From Clostridiales bacterium (lineage in GTDB: Bacteria > Bacillota > Clostridia > Oscillospirales > CAG-272): a stretch of 61,754 nt of DNA. The translations under genes and the position numbers were made by a program. Where the stretch lies: positions 1 to 61,754 of the forward strand of contig JAAZAV010000066.1 of the NCBI GenBank assembly GCA_012514145.1, written 5' to 3'. Positions 55,132 through 61,754 of the stretch are shown piece by piece; the stretch's first letter is position 1; each line of letters opens with the position of its first letter. The notes beneath the pieces were generated by a model. That model saw only the letters and a program-made list of their open reading frames with translations, made no database searches and was not told the DNA's origin.

Positions 55132-55874
55132 GTGCCGGTAGCGAAGGAGCCGAGGAAAGCGCTCAGCCGCGGGTTCCCGAAATTGCCGAAAATGTCCTCG
55201 GGAGTGCCGTCGGCGGCTGCAACCCCGCCGTCCATGAATATGACCCGGTCGGAGATGTCACGGGCGAAGGACATCTCGTGGGTGACTATCACCATTGTCA
55301 TTTTCGATGCCGCAAGATTGCGCATAACCGTAAGAACCTCACCGGTAAGTTCGGGGTCAAGAGCCGAGGTAGGCTCGTCGAAAAGCAGTATTTCGGGCTC
55401 CATCATCATGGCGCGTGCTATGGCGACACGCTGCTTCTGACCGCCGGAAAGGCTTGAAGGCATGGCGTCGATTTTGTCAGACAGCCCCACTCTCGCCAGC
55501 AAGCCGGTGCATAAGGCGTCCGACTCCTCCCGGCTCATATGCTTTACCACACGGGGTGAGAGAGTCAGATTATTCCGCACCGACATGTGCGGATAGAGAT
55601 TGAAATGCTGAAACACCATGCCCATGCGGGACTGTATGCGGCGGCAGGCGCGCTCATGGGCGTAGATGCCGTTTTCGACGAAGTGTTCGCCCATAATGGC
55701 GATACTGCCGCCGTCGATACGCTCAAGACCGATAATTGCCCGGAGCAGAGTGCTCTTGCCGCTGCCCGAGGGACCTATGATCGATGTGACTTTACCCTGC
55801 TCAAGATGCAGAGTAATACCCCGGAGAACATTGTTATCGCCGAAGGTTTTGGTCACGTTATGTATGTTTATCAT
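55128..55874 (-). CDS. Polar amino-acid ABC transporter ATPase
   Basis: A 248-residue GlnQ-type ATPase. Motifs are [17 protein letters not shown] (Walker A), [13 protein letters not shown] (Q loop, typical of amino-acid uptake), [15 protein letters not shown] (signature), [13 protein letters not shown] (Walker B) and [21 protein letters not shown]. It lies 24 bases after the permease gene and overlaps DUF554. The preferred amino acid cannot be told. Confidence 0.95.
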   Translation of the reverse strand: MINIHNVTKTFGDNNVLRGITLHLEQGKVTSIIGPSGSGKSTLLRAIIGLERIDGGSIAIMGEHFVENGIYAHERACRRIQSRMGMVFQHFNLYPHMSVRNNLTLSPRVVKHMSREESDALCTGLLARVGLSDKIDAMPSSLSGGQKQRVAIARAMMMEPEILLFDEPTSALDPELTGEVLTVMRNLAASKMTMVIVTHEMSFARDISDRVIFMDGGVAAADGTPEDIFGNFGNPRLSAFLGSFATGT

Positions 55875-55898
55875 TTGCTGCTGTGCTCCTCTCCCGCG

Positions 55899-56552
55899 TC
55901 AGAAGGCGAACTTCTTCTCAAGCATGTTGAACAGCTTGGTCAGACCGAAGGTCACGACTAGATAGAAGATCGCGGCAACCACATAGGGTATGACGTTCTG
56001 GGTGCTGTTTACCAGCGACTTGGCATAGTGCAGCAGGTCGGTGATACCTATGGTGGCGACCAGTGCGGTGTCCTTTACCAGGGTAATAGCCTCATTGCTG
56101 GTGGCGGGAAGAACAACCTTGACCATCTGGGGCAGTATTACCCGCAGCATTGTCTGTGAACGGCTGAGTCCCAGCACTTTGGCTGCTTCATACTGACCTT
56201 TATCCACCGACAAAAGACCGCCGCGGAAGATCTCGCAGAAGTAGGCGGCGTAGTTGAGGGCAAACGCCAGACAGCCGGCGGTGAAGCGATCCATAACCAG
56301 ATACCTGCCGATGAAGGGCAAAAAGGGCAGACCGAAATAAAAGAAGAAAAGCTGGAGCATGAGAGGGGTTCCGCGCATTACAAAGACATAGCCGCGGGTC
56401 AGACTGCGCAATATTATATTTTTCGAGTTTGAAAGAAAAGTGGCGCAGAGTCCGAGGGGGATTGAAATAACGATCGTCACAAGGAAGAGGACGACAGTAT
56501 AGCCTACGCCTCTTCCGAGGACGAGGGCGGTGCTGTATAGCAGCTGTAACAT
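55899..56552 (-). CDS. Polar amino-acid ABC transporter permease
   Basis: A 217-residue HisM/GlnP-type permease with about five helices. YVFVMRGTPLMLQLFFFYFG is the family signature. The coupling loop is QYEAAKVLGLSRSQTMLRVILPQ. The ribosome site is weak. Between it and the binding-protein gene lies a hairpin that may lower its expression relative to the receptor. Confidence 0.93.
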   Translation of the reverse strand: MLQLLYSTALVLGRGVGYTVVLFLVTIVISIPLGLCATFLSNSKNIILRSLTRGYVFVMRGTPLMLQLFFFYFGLPFLPFIGRYLVMDRFTAGCLAFALNYAAYFCEIFRGGLLSVDKGQYEAAKVLGLSRSQTMLRVILPQMVKVVLPATSNEAITLVKDTALVATIGITDLLHYAKSLVNSTQNVIPYVVAAIFYLVVTFGLTKLFNMLEKKFAF

Positions 56553-56601
56553 ATCAGGCTCATCCGATCTTGCTTAGTGTTTTGTCATGAAATTCAAACA
56601 A

Positions 56602-56632
56602 ACGGGACAAGCAGAGCACCCACTTGTCCCGT
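56602..56632 (-). terminator. Attenuator hairpin between receptor and permease genes
   Basis: ACGGGACAAG pairs perfectly with CTTGTCCCGT. On the minus strand TTTGTTTGAATTT follows. It is in the 198-base gap between the binding-protein and permease genes. Confidence 0.7.
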
Positions 56633-56750
56633 CTTCGTTGCTGTCATATGCTCCTTCCGCCGGCATTTATAAACTAAACGGAAGCCGGCTTAGGAACGGC
56701 ATTTGTAAATGCGGGAGGCTGTCAATACGCCGGAATCGATACCGAACGCG

Positions 56751-57581
56751 TCAGCCCATGTTGGCGATAAGGTTGCGTCCGACGACCTCGTCAACCACGA
56801 GAGCGTCAACTCTGCCAGCCTTGAGGTCAAGGAAAGCGGAGGGGTTGTCGGCATACTCGGGCATCTCTGCGAAGGAGGCAGCAACTTCCGGCTCGGCGTT
56901 GATGGCGTCGAGTGCGGAGGAACCTGCCTGAACGGCAACCTTCTTGCCTGCCAGGTCAGCCTTGGTGGCTATTCCGGAACCCTCGGCGACGATGATAATC
57001 ATGCGGTTTGCCAGGTAGGGCTTGGAGACGTTCATGTTGGCGACGCGATCATCGGTAACCGACATGCCGTTCCAGATCATATCGATTTTGCCGGAGCTTA
57101 ACTCCATCTCCTTGGCAGACCAGTCGATGGGCTGGAGAACCAGTTCGACGCCGAGACGCTTGGCTACTTCCTTGGCTACATCGATATCAAAGCCGACGAT
57201 CTCGCCCTTGTCGTCATAATAGCCCATGGGCTCAAAACCGACGTCCAGACCGAGAACTATCTTGCCTGCGTCGATAATCTTCTGCAGCGAGTCGTCGCCG
57301 GTGGCGGCGATTTCACGCGGGAAGTCCTTGCCCTTGAGGAACTGGTCGGTTTCAAACCACTCCTCGGAAATCTTGGCGGTGGTGCCGTCGGCGATCATCT
57401 CGTCGATAATCTCCTGAACCTTAAGGGTGAGTGTGTTGTCGTCCTTGCGGAAACCGATGGCGTACTCCTCCGCACCGAAATTCTCTTCAAGTACCGAATA
57501 CTTGGAGGAAGACTTGCAGGATGCAAGTGAAAGCAGCATGATGGCCGCAAGCGCGATAAGCAGGATCTTTCTGAGTTTCAT
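56751..57581 (-). CDS. Amino-acid-binding lipoprotein with circularly permuted fold
   Basis: A 276-residue receptor of the amino-acid importer, lipid-anchored at Cys22 (SLASC). The order of its parts is unusual. Residues about 27-77 (YSVLEENFGAEEYAIGFRK to ISEEWFETD) match the piece that normally ends SBP_bac_3 proteins. Residues about 97-276 (SLQKIIDAGKIVLGLDVGF to VDALVVDEVVGRNLIANMG) match the piece that normally starts them, and the protein stops there. All pieces occur once, so this looks like a circular permutation rather than a duplication or truncation. AAGGAG precedes the ATG. It is first in an operon with permease, ATPase and DUF554. Confidence 0.9.
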   Translation of the reverse strand: MKLRKILLIALAAIMLLSLASCKSSSKYSVLEENFGAEEYAIGFRKDDNTLTLKVQEIIDEMIADGTTAKISEEWFETDQFLKGKDFPREIAATGDDSLQKIIDAGKIVLGLDVGFEPMGYYDDKGEIVGFDIDVAKEVAKRLGVELVLQPIDWSAKEMELSSGKIDMIWNGMSVTDDRVANMNVSKPYLANRMIIIVAEGSGIATKADLAGKKVAVQAGSSALDAINAEPEVAASFAEMPEYADNPSAFLDLKAGRVDALVVDEVVGRNLIANMG

Positions 57582-57690
57582 GTGTCATACTCCTTAGTTT
57601 GATGTGGTGGGATTGTGGTGGTATTATAGGTACAATGTTGCCGATACATCGCAGCGATATAACGCGGCTGTGTACCGCACAGACAGTGGA

Positions 57691-57719
57691 ATTGTACCAC
57701 ACATCCGATAATATTTCAA
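57691..57719 (-). promoter_or_regulatory. Promoter of the amino-acid ABC operon
   Basis: On the minus strand TTGAAA (57719-57714), a 17-base spacer ending TGG, and TACAAT (57696-57691). It is an extended -10 promoter about 110 bases before the ATG. Confidence 0.78.
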
Positions 57720-57754
57720 GTGTTTTATCGATTTAATATGATAAATTAAACGGA

Positions 57755-58582
57755 TTATCCGGCAGCCCCAGGGTTTGCGGCGGTTTTGCCGTCGCTTAAA
57801 TTAGTCACCGAAGCCTCAACCACCTCGCCGAGTCCGCTGATATCGGTTTTAATTTCCCTCGGATGACCATGGTACACCACGGAGGCGGTGCCCTCAACGG
57901 TGGCTTCAAGGCTCTCGGTGGCGTAGACCTGTGCGGTTGCCGCGCCTCGCAGCGTTATCACCGATTTCTCGGTGCGAAGGGACGAAGCGTCGATCTTGGC
58001 GACACCCTCGGCAAGCAGTATAAACTCGGTGGACTTGCCGTCGAATTCCAGCTCAGCGGCGCCTTGGATTCCGGCAGTGATTTTTGACGCCTGTTCAGCT
58101 ATTATCTCGCCCAGCGCGGCGCCCGATATGTCAAGCTCCAGCTCCTTCACCGTGGGCAGCAGCATGGACAGGGAGTAGGCTCCCTCTAATTTGAGAGTGC
58201 TCACCGGAACGCCGACAGCTATCTCGAATTCGCTGGGAGAGTAGCGCTTCTTGGGGTTCCCGGCGATGGTTATCGCCTTCTCCTCCTCGTCGATCTCAAC
58301 GGTGAGGGTCGAGAAGATGTTGTCGTCGGTGGTGATAACCATGGTGTCGGCAAGCATTTCGTCCACACGGATATTCATGGGAATCTCCGCGGCTGCCTCG
58401 TTTTCAAGTTCGGTGATGTTAAGTGTATAGGTGCTCTCGCTCAGCTTGTAGGTGCGCGGCAATACATTCAGGTCGCCATTGACCGAGGAACGTATCAGCG
58501 AGCAGCCGGATATGACCGCGCATGTGAGTATAATGACCGCCGCAGCGCCCAGGGCGGTGAAGTTTTTCAAAATACCTTTCAT
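57755..58582 (-). CDS. GIN-domain (DUF2807-like) lipoprotein
   Basis: A 275-residue surface lipoprotein (lipobox near AVISGC). The body is a repetitive beta-helix-like fold: VSTLKLEGAYSLSMLLPTVKELELDISGAA, then LEFDGKSTEFILLAEGVAKIDA and LRGAATAQVYATESLEATVEGTASV. This is typical of DUF2807 (putative auto-transporter adhesin, GIN) proteins. Function is unknown. Its ATG overlaps the stop of the glutaminase-like gene by 4 bases, so the two are coupled. The much longer open frame upstream (to 58951) lies inside that gene and is not used. Confidence 0.82.
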   Translation of the reverse strand: MKGILKNFTALGAAAVIILTCAVISGCSLIRSSVNGDLNVLPRTYKLSESTYTLNITELENEAAAEIPMNIRVDEMLADTMVITTDDNIFSTLTVEIDEEEKAITIAGNPKKRYSPSEFEIAVGVPVSTLKLEGAYSLSMLLPTVKELELDISGAALGEIIAEQASKITAGIQGAAELEFDGKSTEFILLAEGVAKIDASSLRTEKSVITLRGAATAQVYATESLEATVEGTASVVYHGHPREIKTDISGLGEVVEASVTNLSDGKTAANPGAAG

Positions 58583-60495
58583 TTTTCGATTGCTATCGCG
58601 ATAGACGGTCCCCCCAGCCTGCTCGACGCCTCCAGCATTTTGATGAAAACTCCGCCCACAACCGAACGGTGGCGGAAACCGCGCACCTCGCCTGTCACGG
58701 TGAAGTACCAGTCGGTCATGGGAACGCGGGAGAGGGTGCGGTCGTAAGCCGTCCAGAGAGGGCTTATTGCCTTCTCGAAGTCGGCGCGGTCGCGGTACAT
58801 TGCGGCGCACCATACCAGCCAGTCGCTCTTGGTGTAGGTCTGACGGCAGTCCAGCGGCAGACCGTAAGGGTTGGTTTTGGCGAAATATGAGGCGATTTCC
58901 GAGGCTATCGCTTCCTTGGGGAAGATATCGGTGCCCCAGAGCTTGTCCCATACGGCGTTGTATTTCATAGACCAGGTATCGGGGCGGTCGAAGGCGAGAC
59001 GGAAGGTGCCGTCGCCGTTAGCTGCGTCCTCAACCCATTTGTCGGCGTGAAGACGGGCGGCGTCAATGAATTTACAAGCCCCCTCGTAATCGCCCAGCAT
59101 GTCGAGGATTATGCCGTAACCGGCGATACCCATGGCGGCCTTTATAGAAAGGTTGCAGTTGTGAGCCAGATGCCCCGCAAAGTCGTCGGTGCAGAGCTGG
59201 TTCTCCGGGTCGTAGCCGTTGGACAGCAGATATCCCGCCCAGGTGGACAGCAGATCGAGGTTCTCGGCGGCGAACGACGGATCGCCCTCGGCAAGGGCGA
59301 CGTTTGCTGCAATTATCAGCATGTTCCCGCACTCTTCAACCGGCATATGTAATTTGAGTCCGTTGCTTCCGTATACCTGGCCTTCCACCAGAGGATACTG
59401 ACCGGCGTCGTGGGGAGCGAAATCGAAGGACCATTCCTCGGAACGGGCGTATTTGAAGATGGGACGCATCATACCCTTCAACAGTTCGGGACAGTAGAGC
59501 AGGAACAGGGGGATAGAGGGGTAGCTTACATCCACCGTCGCCGCGCAGCCGTTGGAGAAGCACTCCTTGGAGATAAAGAGGATATTGTCCTCGGTGTCGG
59601 TGACCAGCTTGTGAGCCGCGAAAGCCTGACGGTATGCCAGCTCGCATATCTCGGCGTACTTCTCGCCGCCGGCGCGAACCGCGTCACAGAACATGAGTTT
59701 GGAGAAAATGGTGCAGATGGTGCACAGATCCTCATACTCATCGGCGGCAGCCTTTATCGCGCAGCCTATACCGTCCCAGTATTTGTGCCAGTATGCCTTG
59801 AGATTGTCGCCGAAATATCTGATTGAGTAAATGTCATCATACGCCACCATGAAGAGGGAATCTTCGCCGGCAGCGGCGGTGATGAAGGTCATTCCTTCGT
59901 CGGAGGTCTTTTCCTCTATATACGCGGCGGCGTCCTCGCCCTTTACCGCCAGATAGACATAACCCCAGTCGATGCGGAGGTTATCGCCCGAGCGGTTCAG
60001 CGGCTTCTGCTCGGCGGCGCCCATCTTTGCGCAGATAATGCCGTCAAAGTCGAGCATTTCGGTCTCTACGGGCATCTGACCCCGCTTGTCGAGGCAGAAT
60101 TCTTCGGATATCGAGAGCTTCACATATATGGTATGCTCGCCGCCGTCAAGCACTTCCCAGTCGGCTTTTATGTAGGATACCGGACGAGAAACCAGGTCGA
60201 GACGGTCGGGCAGCAGCGGCGTGGTGAAGTATACCACCAGACGGACAATGTCATTCTCAAAAGCGTAGGTCGTGGTGAGAGCATTCATATCCCGATATAT
60301 CTGAGGTATTACATCACCGTCACCGGCGCCCATAAAGCGGTAATCCTTGCCGTCGACAGATATATAGCCCAGCATTGTGTTTGGATTGCCCGTCCAGTGC
60401 ATTGTGTCGCTTCCGTAAAGCAGGTCGTCAAATGACCACACGGAGAAATAAGGATCCGAAGTGATCAGCGGCGTTGCCGGAGGTCTCATTATCAT
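58579..60495 (-). CDS. Glutaminase-A-like family protein (DUF5127/DUF4965 type)
   Basis: A 638-residue protein without signal peptide. The N-terminal beta-rich part (PPATPLITSDPYFSVWSFDD, TWEV-like KADWEVLDGGEHTIYVK) is followed by an (alpha/alpha) barrel with ISKECFSNGCAATVDVSYPS, IPLFLLYCPELLKGMMRPIF, FDFAPHDAGQYPL and MPVEECGNMLI. These are hallmarks of the family that includes fungal glutaminase A. Whether bacterial members split glutamine or a glycoside is uncertain. AAAGGAGAC precedes the ATG. It lies between pdxY and the GIN lipoprotein. Confidence 0.87.
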   Translation of the reverse strand: MIMRPPATPLITSDPYFSVWSFDDLLYGSDTMHWTGNPNTMLGYISVDGKDYRFMGAGDGDVIPQIYRDMNALTTTYAFENDIVRLVVYFTTPLLPDRLDLVSRPVSYIKADWEVLDGGEHTIYVKLSISEEFCLDKRGQMPVETEMLDFDGIICAKMGAAEQKPLNRSGDNLRIDWGYVYLAVKGEDAAAYIEEKTSDEGMTFITAAAGEDSLFMVAYDDIYSIRYFGDNLKAYWHKYWDGIGCAIKAAADEYEDLCTICTIFSKLMFCDAVRAGGEKYAEICELAYRQAFAAHKLVTDTEDNILFISKECFSNGCAATVDVSYPSIPLFLLYCPELLKGMMRPIFKYARSEEWSFDFAPHDAGQYPLVEGQVYGSNGLKLHMPVEECGNMLIIAANVALAEGDPSFAAENLDLLSTWAGYLLSNGYDPENQLCTDDFAGHLAHNCNLSIKAAMGIAGYGIILDMLGDYEGACKFIDAARLHADKWVEDAANGDGTFRLAFDRPDTWSMKYNAVWDKLWGTDIFPKEAIASEIASYFAKTNPYGLPLDCRQTYTKSDWLVWCAAMYRDRADFEKAISPLWTAYDRTLSRVPMTDWYFTVTGEVRGFRHRSVVGGVFIKMLEASSRLGGPSIAIAIEK

Positions 60496-60562
60496 TGTGT
60501 GTCTCCTTTATATTATAATAAATAATATATAAATCAATCAGTGTATTGCATTATGGTTTCGG

Positions 60563-61462
60563 TCATATAACACCGGCGATATGCTTCGACTGTTCCCGAA
60601 AAAAACTGTCGCGCCTGTCGGGCATAAGAGGATAAAGCAGCCGTTCGACAAGCACGCCCTCGTATGCCGGCGTACCGGCGGCGGCAGTCAGCTCGACCAG
60701 CGCCCGCACATAGAGCGAGGCGAATGCCGCGGCATCGGCAAGCGATTTCCCGTCCATAAGTCCTGCCAGCAGCACCGAGGCGAAAATGTCGCCCGTCCCG
60801 GGATAACCTATGCTTCCCGCCCGGTTCAGGCGGAACAGATGGGGCTCACCGTCTCCATGTGTATCGAGGGAAGCCGTGATTATCTCATTTCCCTCATATA
60901 TACCGGTAATAACCGCAGCGGCGGGACCTGACGAAACTAACTTCTCGAGCAGCCCGGGAGCACTTTTTGATGTACAGTCCTCCGGACGGCAGCCTGTGAT
61001 AAAGGCGGCTTCGGTGACGTTCGGGGTGACCACATCGGCTATGCGCACAAGGTCGGTCATGGCGGCGCAGTGTTCCTTTGTTATGGTGCTGTACAGTTTG
61101 CCATTGTCTCCCATTACCGGGTCGACAAGCACAAGCCCGTCCGGTCTGCGGAAGCGTCGGATGATCTCTGCAACCACATCGATCTGTCCCGCGCTGCCGA
61201 GAAAGCCGGTGTATATGGCATCGGGCTCGACTCCCAGCTCATGCCAACTGCCGGAAAAGCCGGCAAGCAGTTCGGTAAGGTCGACAAAAAAGGGTGTACG
61301 TGTTACACCCGTATGGGCGGAAAACAGCGCCGTCGGCATTGGCAGGCACTGTATCCCGGCGGCAGACAGCACAGGCATTATCACGCTGAGGGCACATCGG
61401 CCGTAGCCCGACATGTCATGCACGGCCGCAGCCTTACGGGGAGGTATAATGTTAGGGTTCAT
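60563..61462 (-). CDS. pdxY: Pyridoxamine/pyridoxal kinase
   Basis: Salvages vitamin B6 by phosphorylating pyridoxal or pyridoxamine with ATP. The 299 residues show AAVHDMSGYGRCALSVIMP, LPMPTALFSAHTG, IYTGFLGSAGQIDVV, LVLVDPVMGDNGKLY and GYPGTGDIFASVLLAGLM, the last with the catalytic Asp. GGGAGGAAAA precedes the ATG. It starts a leftward run with the glutaminase-like gene 67 bases later. Confidence 0.93.
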   Translation of the reverse strand: MNPNIIPPRKAAAVHDMSGYGRCALSVIMPVLSAAGIQCLPMPTALFSAHTGVTRTPFFVDLTELLAGFSGSWHELGVEPDAIYTGFLGSAGQIDVVAEIIRRFRRPDGLVLVDPVMGDNGKLYSTITKEHCAAMTDLVRIADVVTPNVTEAAFITGCRPEDCTSKSAPGLLEKLVSSGPAAAVITGIYEGNEIITASLDTHGDGEPHLFRLNRAGSIGYPGTGDIFASVLLAGLMDGKSLADAAAFASLYVRALVELTAAAGTPAYEGVLVERLLYPLMPDRRDSFFREQSKHIAGVI

Positions 61463-61570
61463 TTATATATTTTCCTCCCGGGGGCTTCCGAAAATTAGCA
61501 GTAAATGGAAGCGTCCCGCAGAATACCGGCACCTTCGGTTACATCCGTCCGGAGCCGGTACACAAAAACC

Positions 61571-61599
61571 ATTATACCACATCACCGCATCCGGCGCAA
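61571..61599 (-). promoter_or_regulatory. Promoter of pdxY
   Basis: On the minus strand TTGCGC (61599-61594), a 17-base spacer ending TGG, and TATAAT (61576-61571), an extended -10 promoter. Confidence 0.75.
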
Positions 61600-61676
61600 G
61601 TATAAGCGGGGATTTTTCACATTTTTCATGTTATGTTACAATTGATGTGAGACATACATAAAAGGAGTAGAAAAAG

Positions 61677-61694
61677 TGATCGAGTCGTGTTAAA
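61677..61694 (+). other. Strong ribosome site with five-codon frame
   Basis: AAAAGGAG is followed 8 bases later by GTG ATC GAG TCG TGT TAA. Such a strong ribosome site suggests that a longer gene once began here and is now interrupted, or that this is a leader peptide. Confidence 0.35.
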
Positions 61695-61740
61695 ATAATG
61701 TTGCCCCCAACAAAATTCAACAGAAAGGACTCAATCACCC

Positions 61741-61754
61741 ATGAAGAATTATAA
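61741..61754 (+). CDS. Start of an unknown gene cut by window edge
   Basis: ATGAAGAATTATAA (Met-Lys-Asn-Tyr) follows AAAGGA at about 10 bases. Only four codons are visible. The inverted sequences TGATCGAGTC (61677-61686) and GACTCAATCA just upstream hint at a mobile-element end, but the family cannot be named. Confidence 0.35.

Noticed and set aside
56751-57581. Frameshift or truncation as explanation for the odd receptor order
   Set aside because: All expected segments are present once in a single open frame with a proper signal peptide; nothing family-like continues after the stop in any frame.
58583-58951. N-terminal extension of the GIN lipoprotein
   Set aside because: It lies inside the glutaminase-like gene in another frame; the lipoprotein signal begins at 58582.
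1-61754. tRNA or rRNA genes
   Set aside because: I saw no cloverleaf-like or rRNA-like stretches in the intergenic regions.

Overview
The window looks like a 61.8 kb piece of chromosome from an anaerobic gut-type Clostridia (Bacillota), probably an uncultured relative of Oscillospirales or Christensenellales. The evidence is spoVG, an FMN riboswitch on ribU, a SAM-I riboswitch on metK, consensus sigma-A promoters with 17-bp spacers, strong AGGAGG ribosome sites, and many solute-binding lipoproteins and sugar enzymes. Base composition is balanced, with AT-rich gaps between genes. Both ends appear to run into mobile elements: an IS5-type transposase start on the left, and an unidentified interrupted reading frame on the right. 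This suggests a contig that stops at repeats.

Layout. 1-10.2 kb: core genes fusA, tuf, FMN riboswitch-ribU, SAM riboswitch-metK, recD2, comF-like, and a sugar isomerase. 10.2-15 kb: a D-peptide gene pair (serine hydrolase and DppA), a GH4 glycosidase and a Gfo/Idh/MocA dehydrogenase. 15-20.8 kb: a leftward three-gene operon of two ABC exporter half-transporters, each with an N-terminal zinc ribbon, flanking a DUF1854 protein with an octapeptide repeat. 21-27.3 kb: solute-binding lipoprotein 1, an HpcH-type aldolase, a 2-hydroxyacid dehydrogenase, a second isomerase with a defective or unusual start, and a surface-anchored CBM9-like protein. 28.4-34.9 kb: the complete phosphate regulon pstSCAB-phoU-phoP-phoR behind a putative Pho box. 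35-45 kb: two unassigned TIM-barrel-like proteins, a second Gfo dehydrogenase, zupT, then a solute-binding protein 2 / GH106-like / CapA operon. 46.7-50.1 kb: solute-binding protein 3 and two surface proteins ending in a [AP]QTFD sorting-like signal. 50.5-54.3 kb: mrp, murC, spoVG and an esterase. 54.4-57.6 kb: an amino-acid ABC transporter coupled to DUF554. 57.7-61.5 kb: a GIN-domain lipoprotein, a glutaminase-family protein and pyridoxamine kinase.

How the genes work together. Much of the accessory content fits capture and breakdown of complex glycans: three related binding lipoproteins without permeases, CBM9-like surface proteins, GH4, GH106-like, two Gfo dehydrogenases, two isomerases, an aldolase and a hydroxyacid dehydrogenase. 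Phosphate, amino-acid, zinc and riboflavin uptake make up the transport side.

Most striking observations: (1) the amino-acid-binding protein at 56751-57581 appears to be a natural circular permutation of the usual type-II periplasmic binding fold; (2) the DUF1854/dual-ABC operon, whose function is unknown; (3) a shared C-terminal QT[FG]D anchor on three surface proteins; (4) a perfect hairpin between the Shine-Dalgarno site and the start codon of one ABC gene. All family assignments come from reading the sequence; no database search was run.
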